DNA of 32,836 nt from Planctomycetales bacterium (lineage in GTDB: Bacteria; Planctomycetota; Phycisphaerae; SM23-33), in the NCBI GenBank assembly GCA_030612725.1, contig JAUWNJ010000010.1, positions 1 through 32,836 on the forward strand, written 5' to 3'. Positions 7,499-14,490 of the stretch are shown here, piece after piece; within the stretch, counting starts at the first letter, position 1; every line of letters begins with the position of its first letter. A program made the translations under genes and the position numbers. The notes beneath the pieces were generated by a model. That model searched no databases, had not been told where the DNA came from, and saw only the letters and a list, made by a program, of their open reading frames with translations.

Positions 7499-8296
7499 TC
7501 AATCCTTCCATTTGAAAAGCGCTTTGGCATTCTCGAAGCCGATAAGATCGACTTGCCTCTGTGACAGACCGCTGTGCGTGAGTTTGTAGGCGGCCATGTC
7601 CAGATCGCATATCGGGAAATCCGTTCCGAACAGTACTCTTGCGGCTCCGATTTTGTTAATCGTACTCTCGAAAGCGCCCGCGGTGAACAACACCCAGGCA
7701 GAGCAGTCCGTCCAGACATTCTCGCAGTCCTTAATCGCCTCGATTCCGTCCCTCCAGAACCGAAAACCGCCGAAGTGCGCCATGATAATCCTGGCAGCGG
7801 GATATTCTACCGCCAATTTGGCTATTGCCTGAAAATGCTCCGGCTCGGAGGAATGGAGATTCAACGGAACGTCCAGTTCGATCGCCTTTTCGATGATCGC
7901 GCGAATCTCCGGAGAATCCAGATCGAAATCCAGCACGTGCGGACATATCTCGCCGATACCGACGAAGCCCATCTCCCTAACGGTGCAGTCCATCTCTTCC
8001 AGCGACTCGTCAAGGTAGTGTGGGTTCACCGAGCAGTAACAGCCACAGAACTGGTCGGGGTAGTCTCGGGCCAGTTCCGCCATGTAGCGGTTACCGGCTC
8101 GCATTTCCCCAGCCGACGGTCCCATCTCGTTCCCGCCGCTGGAGATAATCATCTTATCGACGGGAGATTCCCGTACGACCCGTACTATGTCGGCGGCGGA
8201 GATTTCCCCTTCGCCCAGGCTGACCAGTTCCCAGTGGAATCCCGGAACGCCGGGTCCTTGCTTGATGGGTGGATGCGCGTGTACATCAATAATCAT
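7499..8296 (-). CDS. Amidohydrolase (PF04909-type metal-dependent hydrolase)
   Basis: Predicted cytoplasmic metal-dependent hydrolase of 265 residues. It carries IIDVHAHPP (HxH) at the very N-terminus, VPLNLHSSEPEH and IIMAHFGGFRFW in the middle and VLFGTDFPI near the C-terminus, so the canonical ligands are present. The open frame extends upstream to 8551, but that part lies inside the DUF1284 gene. I therefore start at ATG 8296, which has GGAAAGGAA five bases upstream and begins directly with the HxH strand. It overlaps the DUF1284 gene by 11 bp and is followed after three bases by the lipoprotein hydrolase. It is the third amidohydrolase in this block; substrate unknown. Confidence 0.88.
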   Translation of the reverse strand: MIIDVHAHPPIKQGPGVPGFHWELVSLGEGEISAADIVRVVRESPVDKMIISSGGNEMGPSAGEMRAGNRYMAELARDYPDQFCGCYCSVNPHYLDESLEEMDCTVREMGFVGIGEICPHVLDFDLDSPEIRAIIEKAIELDVPLNLHSSEPEHFQAIAKLAVEYPAARIIMAHFGGFRFWRDGIEAIKDCENVWTDCSAWVLFTAGAFESTINKIGAARVLFGTDFPICDLDMAAYKLTHSGLSQRQVDLIGFENAKALFKWKD

Positions 8297-8753
8297 CAGG
8301 TTTCCTTTCCGCCCAAAGTCCTTTTTCAATCGCTCGACGATACTCGGCGAATCCGCTGGGCGAAGCGCTGGTGCAGTTGGTACAAATCTCGCCGACGTCG
8401 GGTATCCGCTCACGAAGACGCTGCTCCAGATCGCGTGCGACAATCGTTTCACCGACCTGAAGTCCCAGACGTCCAAGAATAACGCGATCCCACTGGCGGA
8501 GTTTTTCGCTCTGGGCGGCAATTCCGCCTTCAGCGTCCTTGCCACGCCCACATCCTTCGGGCATCTTTATCGGGCAAATCTCACACACATCGTCGAAGTC
8601 CGCCATTATCGTAATTTCCAGATCAGGATTTCCCTGTAATTTCCGAAGAAGGTCCGGAATCGCGTTGTCGATACCGAAAAACTCCTTCGCTGTCTCCTTG
8701 CCGGAACCATAGAAGCAATATGAACAAATCAAATGATGTCCGCGAACCTTCAT
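8286..8753 (-). CDS. DUF1284 cysteine-containing protein
   Basis: A 155-residue protein opening with KVRGHHLICSYCFYG, which matches the KxRGHHLLC signature of DUF1284. A second cysteine cluster (DDVCEICP then EGCG) around residues 54-70 is also typical, and the family is suspected to bind metal or an iron-sulfur cluster. Function unknown. An additional C-terminal pair, GEICTNC, is present here. No membrane segment or signal peptide. It overlaps the downstream amidohydrolase by 11 bp and so is probably in the same transcript. It is separated from the fused dehydrogenase upstream by 114 bp of hairpin repeats. Only a weak AAAAGG abuts the start codon. Confidence 0.8.
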   Translation of the reverse strand: MKVRGHHLICSYCFYGSGKETAKEFFGIDNAIPDLLRKLQGNPDLEITIMADFDDVCEICPIKMPEGCGRGKDAEGGIAAQSEKLRQWDRVILGRLGLQVGETIVARDLEQRLRERIPDVGEICTNCTSASPSGFAEYRRAIEKGLWAERKPDDY

Positions 8754-8779
8754 CCTTTTGCTTTCACTGACCGTGGTAC

Positions 8780-8849
8780 CGTGGTCGCTGCGTTTGCGAC
8801 CACGTTCACGCCAAGTCGCTTTCGCGTGGCCGCAAACACCGCGGCCACG
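8780..8849. repeat. Two adjacent 9-bp-arm hairpins; second is hairpin-repeat copy 2
   Basis: CGTGGTCGC/GCGACCACG (8780-8788 with 8796-8804) and CGTGGCCGC/GCGGCCACG (8825-8833 with 8841-8849) both have 7-base loops. The second is identical to 26-50. They occupy the spacer between DUF1284 and the dehydrogenase and could act as transcript-processing or attenuating hairpins; no T-run follows. Confidence 0.8.
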
Positions 8850-8867
8850 GCACCCGACTACCGGCTA

Positions 8868-11531
8868 CTACTTGACGATGTTTTCCTCGCCCGTCTGTAT
8901 CATTTCGATATTATTGTTCGGGCAGCGCCATATGCACATTCCGCAGGCGACGCAGGCATCTTCGTCAAGGACGGCTTTGCCGTTGGCGTCCATGCTCCAG
9001 GCGAAGACTTTGCAGATGTCCATGCAGATTTCGCATCCCGCCCCGCAACCACAGGACAGACATCGCCCTGCTTCGGCGACGGCCTGGGCCTGCGTCAGCG
9101 TCGCGGCGTATTCGTCAAAGTTGGTTACTCGCCTGGCCGGGGCGACATTCTCCAGAACGGGACGCCATCGGCGAGTCCGGTCTTCGGTTCTTTGCAGAAC
9201 CGTGTCCTTATCGACGACAGTTTGCTCGGCATCATACGCCAGGGAAGCCTCGTCGCCGGCCAGGGAAATATCAATAGATGCGGCTGCACGTTTACCGTCG
9301 GCGATGGCGGTTATCACGTTTTGCGGGCCGCGAGCACAATCGCCCCCGGCATAGACGCCGGCGACGTTCGTCGCGCCGGTTTTCTCGTCGGTCTTAATCG
9401 TATTCCATCGCGTCAATTCAAGGTCTCTTCCGGCATCGACCGTTACGCCCTGACTGACGGCGGGGATTACCGTATCGACGTCAAGAGTGAATTCCGTACC
9501 GGGCACCTCGACCGGTCTGCGCCTTTCGGAGGCGTCCTGTTCGCCGAGGACGTAATTCAACATGCGAATTTTATCGACCTTCCCGTCGCCGATAACTTCC
9601 TGCGGCGAAACGAGGTACATGATTTTTACGCCTTCTTCTTCGGCTTCGGCTATCTCCTCGGTCGATGCGGGCATTTCGTCTTTGGTCCTTCGGTAGAGGA
9701 CAAAGACCTCCTCGGCCCCCAGTCGCAGCGCTGTCCGCGCCGAATCGACGGCAGTGAAACCGCCGCCGATTACCGCCACGCGCTTTCCAACGTCGGGCTT
9801 CTCGCCAAGCGAGACGGACTTGAGAAAATCGACAGCGCCGACACAGCCGGTGAGTTCCTCGCCGGCGATTCCCAACTTCATTCCTTCCTGAGCGCCGATA
9901 CCGAGGAAGGTCGCATCGTAACCGTCGTCCTTCAAAGACTTGATGGTTATGTCTTTCCCGAATGCGGTATCGGTTTTGAATTCAACGCCGAGTTCTTTAA
10001 TTACGTCGATTTCCTTATTTACGTCCTTTTCATTCAGCCGGAACGTCGGTATGCACGAAGTGAGCATCCCTCCGAGTTTCGATGCCGACTCGAAAACCGT
10101 TACACCATAGCCAGTCCGACCCAGGTCGTACGCACACGCAAGCCCGGCAGGACCAGAACCGATAACGGCCACCTTTTTGTCTTTCTTGCCGGCCTTATCG
10201 TCGAGCAGGCGGGGCTTCCAGCCTTCCTTTTCCGCCATTTCGAGTACGAACCGTTTAATCTCGCGGATCATAATCGGTTCGTCCATCAGGCCTCGGGTGC
10301 ATTCGTCCTCGCAGGGATGATCACAGACCTTCCCGCAGATAGACTGAAGCGGGCTACGAGACATTATCAATTGATACGCCTCCTCGAACTCTTCCTCTGC
10401 CACTTTGCGAACGTATCCCTGTGCCGGAATCGAGTTCGGACAGGCGTAGGTGCAGGGTGCGACGAGGTTGTCGTCGATTTTGCGCGCGTTTCCGGCGTAG
10501 ATCGTCAGGTCGGGCGCTGAAGTAATGGCCGGTACGAGTATGTCGCGCATATCTCGCGGGGCTTTGTATCCTTTTTCTTTCAGGAATTGCTTAAAACCGT
10601 GGATGAATTCGGGCATGAATCCGAAGCCATAGACCAGCGTCGCGGTGCAGATTCCGATAAGGTCCGCCCCGCACATCATCATCTCTACGGCGTCCTCCCA
10701 GGTCGTTATCCCGCCGGTACCGGTGAGGTTCGCGTCAGGCCCGCACATTTTTCTCATTTCATAGACGTCCCGCAGCGCGAGCGGCTTGAGCCATTCGCCG
10801 TTCATGCAGGCCATTCCGATTTCTTTCTGGAGGAGGTACATCGAGGCGGTCGGGTCGTCGAGGTTAATCGGCGGTATCGCCAGGCGGTTCGCGTTTCCGC
10901 CGACGGCGTCTGCGCCGGCGTCGAGCGCGACTTTGGCTATCGGCGCCTGGCGGCTTCCTTCGGGGGTAATCTTGACAAAAAGCGGGATGGACGTCTCTCG
11001 CTTGATTTCCTTGACGATCTCGGCGATTGCCTGTTCGTTCTGTCCGAGGCTCGCGCCGGTCTTCGGCCCGCCGGTATCGTGACCGCTGACTTCCACGTTG
11101 AAGGACATGTTCGGGCAGCACATATTCAACTCGTTTATGTGCACGCCGGCTTCTTCGCATTTTTTGGCCATATTGACCCATCCGGCGCCGCCCTCGTCGC
11201 CGGCATAGGTGATATTGGAGAAGAGCACGAGATTGGGCGCTCGCTTCCGTCCCTGCTCGATGAGTTTGAGCAGGTCGGCAAGCACCAGCCTGCGCTCGGC
11301 AGTGAAGGACAGGAACGTCCTGTCGGGATAGTACCCGTATCGTGGATAGCGATTGATGTACGGTTCGGGGTCGATCGTCAGTTTCAGCGACGCGCCGCCC
11401 CATCCGCACTCGTCCATCCTCTCAAGTTGCTCGACCGTCATCGTCGTAGGCCCGGACGAAACGTAAAAAGGATTGCGAAACTTTACACCCGCTATCGTTA
11501 CGGGAACGTCAAAATCTGTGTACTTGGACAT
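8868..11531 (-). CDS. PreA-PreT-type fused dihydropyrimidine dehydrogenase-like flavoprotein
   Basis: An 887-residue redox enzyme combining both halves of the NAD(P)-dependent dihydropyrimidine dehydrogenase system. Residues 1-340 form the FMN-binding dihydroorotate-dehydrogenase-like barrel (GVKFRNPFYVSSGP; LNMCCPNMSF near 136-144). Residues 355-430 carry the GltD-type iron-sulfur domain (Cys360, 364, 399, 403, 407, 411). Then comes an FAD/NAD(P) oxidoreductase pair (GSGPAG at about 458; GGGFTAVDSA) and a C-terminal cysteine-rich segment from residue 824 including CVACGMC-IWRCP. The order is permuted relative to mammalian DPYD, where the barrel follows the GltD-like half. At the loop corresponding to GLACGQ of DPYD, this protein reads GASLGQ (160-164), so the usual catalytic Cys is absent. 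The substrate may not be a pyrimidine. Start ATG with AAGGAATAAGG upstream. Confidence 0.85.
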   Translation of the reverse strand: MSKYTDFDVPVTIAGVKFRNPFYVSSGPTTMTVEQLERMDECGWGGASLKLTIDPEPYINRYPRYGYYPDRTFLSFTAERRLVLADLLKLIEQGRKRAPNLVLFSNITYAGDEGGAGWVNMAKKCEEAGVHINELNMCCPNMSFNVEVSGHDTGGPKTGASLGQNEQAIAEIVKEIKRETSIPLFVKITPEGSRQAPIAKVALDAGADAVGGNANRLAIPPINLDDPTASMYLLQKEIGMACMNGEWLKPLALRDVYEMRKMCGPDANLTGTGGITTWEDAVEMMMCGADLIGICTATLVYGFGFMPEFIHGFKQFLKEKGYKAPRDMRDILVPAITSAPDLTIYAGNARKIDDNLVAPCTYACPNSIPAQGYVRKVAEEEFEEAYQLIMSRSPLQSICGKVCDHPCEDECTRGLMDEPIMIREIKRFVLEMAEKEGWKPRLLDDKAGKKDKKVAVIGSGPAGLACAYDLGRTGYGVTVFESASKLGGMLTSCIPTFRLNEKDVNKEIDVIKELGVEFKTDTAFGKDITIKSLKDDGYDATFLGIGAQEGMKLGIAGEELTGCVGAVDFLKSVSLGEKPDVGKRVAVIGGGFTAVDSARTALRLGAEEVFVLYRRTKDEMPASTEEIAEAEEEGVKIMYLVSPQEVIGDGKVDKIRMLNYVLGEQDASERRRPVEVPGTEFTLDVDTVIPAVSQGVTVDAGRDLELTRWNTIKTDEKTGATNVAGVYAGGDCARGPQNVITAIADGKRAAASIDISLAGDEASLAYDAEQTVVDKDTVLQRTEDRTRRWRPVLENVAPARRVTNFDEYAATLTQAQAVAEAGRCLSCGCGAGCEICMDICKVFAWSMDANGKAVLDEDACVACGMCIWRCPNNNIEMIQTGEENIVK

Positions 11532-11551
11532 AACTGAACCTTATTCCTTAA

Positions 11552-11703
11552 AAATGCCTAATGTCCAATGTCCAATGACCAATCAATGTCTAATGTCCAA
11601 TGTCTAATGCCGGATACCGAAAAACACTACTGGCTTCTGTGGTTGTTTCCGGTCATTAGACATTTGTCATTGATTAGACATTATGAATTAGGCATTGGTC
11701 ATT
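11552..11703. repeat. Word-like inverted repeat (TAATGTCCAATG type)
   Basis: Left block 11552-11609 is built of repeated TAATGTCCAATG/TCTAATG units. Right block 11651-11703 holds the complementary words (ATTAGACATT, GATTAGACATT, AATTAGGCATTGG). The pair fills almost the whole spacer between the dehydrogenase and carbamoyltransferase genes. There is no coding capacity and no T-run. Confidence 0.75.
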
Positions 11704-11709
11704 TATCTT

Positions 11710-12693
11710 CTACTTCACCATCAACGCCAGAAGCGCCTTCTTCGAAAAAATCGCGTTCAGCGCCTCTGCCTGAATCTGCGACTTCGGGCCGTCCATAACC
11801 TCGTCCGTCGCGCAGACGCCCCTGTGGGCGGGGCCTGAATGCGTGTAAAGGACATCCGGCTTCGCGCAGGCGAGGACTTCGTTCGTTACCGTCCACTTGG
11901 GAACCTCGACCCGCTTTTCCTCCGGCGACTGCTCGCCGGCGAGCATACTGCGCATCAAGGTGCTGGCCTGAATGTAATCGGCGTCCTTCACGGCCTCTTT
12001 CAGGTCCGTGCATATCTCAAGGCGCGTACCGGAGGCTTCGGCCTTGGCCTTACCCTCGGCGAGGATGTCCTGATTGACTGTCTCGGCGTAGGATTCGGGG
12101 ATTGCCAGCGTCAGGTTGACGCCGAGCACCGGGCAGACGCGAATAAACGAGTGCAGAATCCCGCGCGCCATCCCGGTATAGACGAGGTTCAAACCCTCGA
12201 GCCGACCCTTTGTCTGTTCAATCGTCATCAGTTCGCCGATTACATGCGTGGCGTGATCGACGGGCGTGCATCCATTGAGCACCGGAACGTCCATGTTCTC
12301 GCAGGCAAGGTCCATCTCTTCCTGCTTCCAGAGCCTCGCCGAGAGTACGTCGATATACTGATTCAACGCCCGTGCGGTATCGACAATAGACTCGCCTCTT
12401 CCCATCTGGGTGTCCTTGGCCGCCAGGTATGCGCTCGACCCGCCCAGTTGCGCCATCGCCGAAGTGAATCCCATTCGCGTTCGCGTGGATTCATATACGA
12501 ACAGCAAACCCTGTACCCTGGTTTTCAGCAGGTCGGCGTAAGTCATGTCGTAACGGTTTTCTCGAAACCACGCCCCCAAGGCCATAACTTCGTGTAGTTC
12601 CTCACGCGAAAGGACGCCGATGTGCGGCAACTGCCTGCCGCGAAGATTGTCGCTCAATTTCGGGGCCGGGGACCCCGCCAATGCCTCTACCAT
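11710..12693 (-). CDS. Carbamoyltransferase-family protein with altered active site
   Basis: A 327-residue member of the aspartate/ornithine carbamoyltransferase superfamily, which moves a carbamoyl group between carbamoyl phosphate and an amine or amide. The carbamoyl-phosphate loop is intact (ESTRTRMGF, about residues 78-86), followed by MGRGESIVDTARAL. The usual HPxQ motif is replaced by HATH (PVDHATHVIGE), and the late substrate loop reads HSGPAHRG, closer to aspartate carbamoyltransferase than to ornithine carbamoyltransferase. It is therefore probably neither PyrB nor ArgF; YgeW-like proteins are a better comparison. The open frame reaches 12789, but AGGAG lies seven bases before ATG 12693, and the longer version would run into the upstream gene. 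It lies between a TIM-barrel isomerase and the fused dehydrogenase. Confidence 0.85.
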   Translation of the reverse strand: MVEALAGSPAPKLSDNLRGRQLPHIGVLSREELHEVMALGAWFRENRYDMTYADLLKTRVQGLLFVYESTRTRMGFTSAMAQLGGSSAYLAAKDTQMGRGESIVDTARALNQYIDVLSARLWKQEEMDLACENMDVPVLNGCTPVDHATHVIGELMTIEQTKGRLEGLNLVYTGMARGILHSFIRVCPVLGVNLTLAIPESYAETVNQDILAEGKAKAEASGTRLEICTDLKEAVKDADYIQASTLMRSMLAGEQSPEEKRVEVPKWTVTNEVLACAKPDVLYTHSGPAHRGVCATDEVMDGPKSQIQAEALNAIFSKKALLALMVK

Positions 12694-12752
12694 GATCTGC
12701 TCCTGAAAAAATCCAAACTCCACAATTAACAAAACGCCAATAACCGTCTCCG

Positions 12753-13541
12753 CTAATCCTTCGATGTCATTTTCTTCAAGTTCCGGCACATGTATTCGGC
12801 CAGGTCGAGATTGTTCATCACGTCCGAGATCGGTTCGATTACAGTAACATATCCGTCGAAATTAATCATCTTCAGCGCGTCAAAGACGCCCTGGAAATCC
12901 ATCCCGCCCGGCTCGCCGATAAGGTGCCGCTTGAAGTGCAGTCCCTCGAATTCGCCGGCCTCGTCGTCGTCCGCATCGACCAGGGCCAGGGACTGGACCG
13001 ACACGACGAACAGGTGATCCTTCAACTGCTCGACTCCGCGCACGTAATCTATCCGCTTGAGCTGGAGATTGGCCGGGTCGTACATCAGACCGAAATTGTC
13101 CCTGTCGATTTTCTTTAGCGTCGCCATCGCCACCTCCGGCGTCTCGAACGGCCCGCCGGTGTGCACCTGCACCACGATACCGAGTCCGCGTTCCTTGAGG
13201 TAATCGGAAGCCTTCTGTATCCAGGGGATTTTCTCAAATCCTACCGCCAGGTAAGGGCATCCGAGTTCCTTGGCCATATCCGCAAATTTACCTAATGCCT
13301 TGAGTGATTCGTTGTCCTTGACGGCCCCGGCGGGAATGCGCGAAACGCCGATACCACTCTTATTGAGATCGACCCGTATTTGAGAGATCTCCTCCGGCGT
13401 CGTCTCGGCGTTGATCTGTGTCCGTCTCAATTCGACGGCGTCATAACCGGACTGCTTGGCAAGTTCGCCGAACTGACCGATGTCCATCTGGCAATACTTG
13501 TAATCAATCTCGATGATCCTGCCCGACAACGAAAATTTCAT
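12753..13541 (-). CDS. Sugar phosphate isomerase/epimerase-like TIM barrel
   Basis: A 262-residue cytoplasmic protein of the xylose-isomerase-like/AP-endonuclease-2 barrel group. Visible features are GYDAVELRR (strand 2), LGCPYLAVGFE, the conserved GLMYDPANLQL strand with the metal-ligating Asp, and the C-terminal GYVTVIEP with Glu. These enzymes isomerise or epimerise ketoses and related compounds using a divalent metal; the substrate here is unknown. The ATG has AAGGAG eight bases upstream. The gap to the carbamoyltransferase is 59 bp without a repeat, so the two may share a transcript. It is followed in transcription by carbamoyltransferase and dehydrogenase, which suggests a catabolic role. 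Confidence 0.82.
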   Translation of the reverse strand: MKFSLSGRIIEIDYKYCQMDIGQFGELAKQSGYDAVELRRTQINAETTPEEISQIRVDLNKSGIGVSRIPAGAVKDNESLKALGKFADMAKELGCPYLAVGFEKIPWIQKASDYLKERGLGIVVQVHTGGPFETPEVAMATLKKIDRDNFGLMYDPANLQLKRIDYVRGVEQLKDHLFVVSVQSLALVDADDDEAGEFEGLHFKRHLIGEPGGMDFQGVFDALKMINFDGYVTVIEPISDVMNNLDLAEYMCRNLKKMTSKD

Positions 13542-13600
13542 TATGAGTCTCCTTGTACAAACATTTCAATGCCCAGATATTATAATCGCTGATTCAACGA

Positions 13601-14257
13601 TTAGATGTCTCCGGATTCTTCGGATTCGTCCTCATCGACGTCCTGGTCTTCGGCGTTTTGCTCGGCAGGCTTTGAGGCTTGTACCTGCGGGATGCGGAGT
13701 TGCTCGATTTTGGGGAGTTCCTTTAGGTCCGCCAATCCGAAAATTTCGAGGAAATATTTCGTCGTGCCGTACAGTATAGGTCTTCCGATTTCGTCGGCCC
13801 GTCCGGCAATGCGAATGATGTTCTTCTCCATCAGCCCGCGAAGCACCTCTCCGCAGGCGACGCCTCGAATGGCCTCGATGTCCGCCCGCAGCACGGGCTG
13901 GCGATATGCAACAACCGCCAACGTCTCCATCGCCGCCTGCGAAAGACGAGATTCCTTCCTGCTGGCAGAAAGGCGGGAAATCACCTCGTTATACTCCGGC
14001 TGGGTCTGCATCTGGTATCCGCCGGCAATCTCAACGATGCGGAACGCCCTGCCGGTCTGCTCGTAGTGTTCGTTCAGCGTATCGACGGCCTTGCGGACGG
14101 CGCGAACGCCGCCCAATCCGCAAATTTCCGAGACCTTCGCCGGAGGAAGAGGCTTGTCGGAAGCGAACAGTATCGCCTCGACAGTTACAACGGCCCCGTC
14201 CTCGGCTGCATCAACCTGATCTACCTGCGTTTCTTCACCGGCGCTGCTGTCGCTCAT
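13601..14257 (-). CDS. scpB: Segregation and condensation protein B
   Basis: ScpB is the small winged-helix kleisin-interacting subunit that works with ScpA and SMC in chromosome condensation. The 218-residue product shows the family core: VEAILFASDKPLPPAKVSEI (start of the first winged helix), RAFRIVEIAGGYQMQT, LSQAAMETLAVVAYRQPVLRADIEAIRGV (second winged helix) and RPILYGTTKYFLEIFGL. The ends are acidic and low-complexity, as is common. The open frame extends upstream to 14371, but ATG 14257 follows AAGGAAAGG and starts a typical acidic leader. scpA is not in the window. Confidence 0.95.
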   Translation of the reverse strand: MSDSSAGEETQVDQVDAAEDGAVVTVEAILFASDKPLPPAKVSEICGLGGVRAVRKAVDTLNEHYEQTGRAFRIVEIAGGYQMQTQPEYNEVISRLSASRKESRLSQAAMETLAVVAYRQPVLRADIEAIRGVACGEVLRGLMEKNIIRIAGRADEIGRPILYGTTKYFLEIFGLADLKELPKIEQLRIPQVQASKPAEQNAEDQDVDEDESEESGDI

Positions 14258-14321
14258 AAAAAGCCTTTCCTTCTTACTAACTGATGGTATGGATCGACAT
14301 GATAGAATATACATTAAATGA

Positions 14322-14362
14322 CGAAACGGCAAGCCGACATTAATCGCCGACTTGCCGTTTCG
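14322..14362. repeat. 12-bp-arm inverted repeat downstream of the radical SAM gene
   Basis: CGAAACGGCAAG (14322-14333) and CTTGCCGTTTCG (14351-14362) are perfectly complementary around a 17-base loop. It sits between the radical SAM gene and scpB, both on the minus strand. A terminator role is possible, but no T-run follows on either strand. Confidence 0.6.
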
Positions 14363-14490
14363 CGGGAACATCGCCTACGGCAGGCGGACGGGCGGGACTA
14401 CAAAATCGGTCTGTTGGAGTAAAAGTCGGGGCTTTGCTTCGCCTGGCCCGGCCTGCTAATCTGACCTATCCTGCCTTTTTGATGATTTTC

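Noticed and set aside
8297-8551. N-terminal extension of the amidohydrolase frame
   Set aside because: It lies wholly inside the DUF1284 gene in another frame, has no homology, and a good ribosome-binding site precedes ATG 8296.
8733-10520. 595-codon plus-strand open frame opposite the fused dehydrogenase
   Set aside because: The minus strand encodes intact redox domains with all cysteines. The plus-strand product has no motif and spans the spacer repeats.
11710-12693. Calling the carbamoyltransferase argF or pyrB
   Set aside because: The HPxQ motif is absent and the context is not arginine or pyrimidine biosynthesis.
14322-14362. Rho-independent terminator after the radical SAM gene
   Set aside because: The hairpin is perfect but no run of T follows on either strand, so it is listed only as an inverted repeat.
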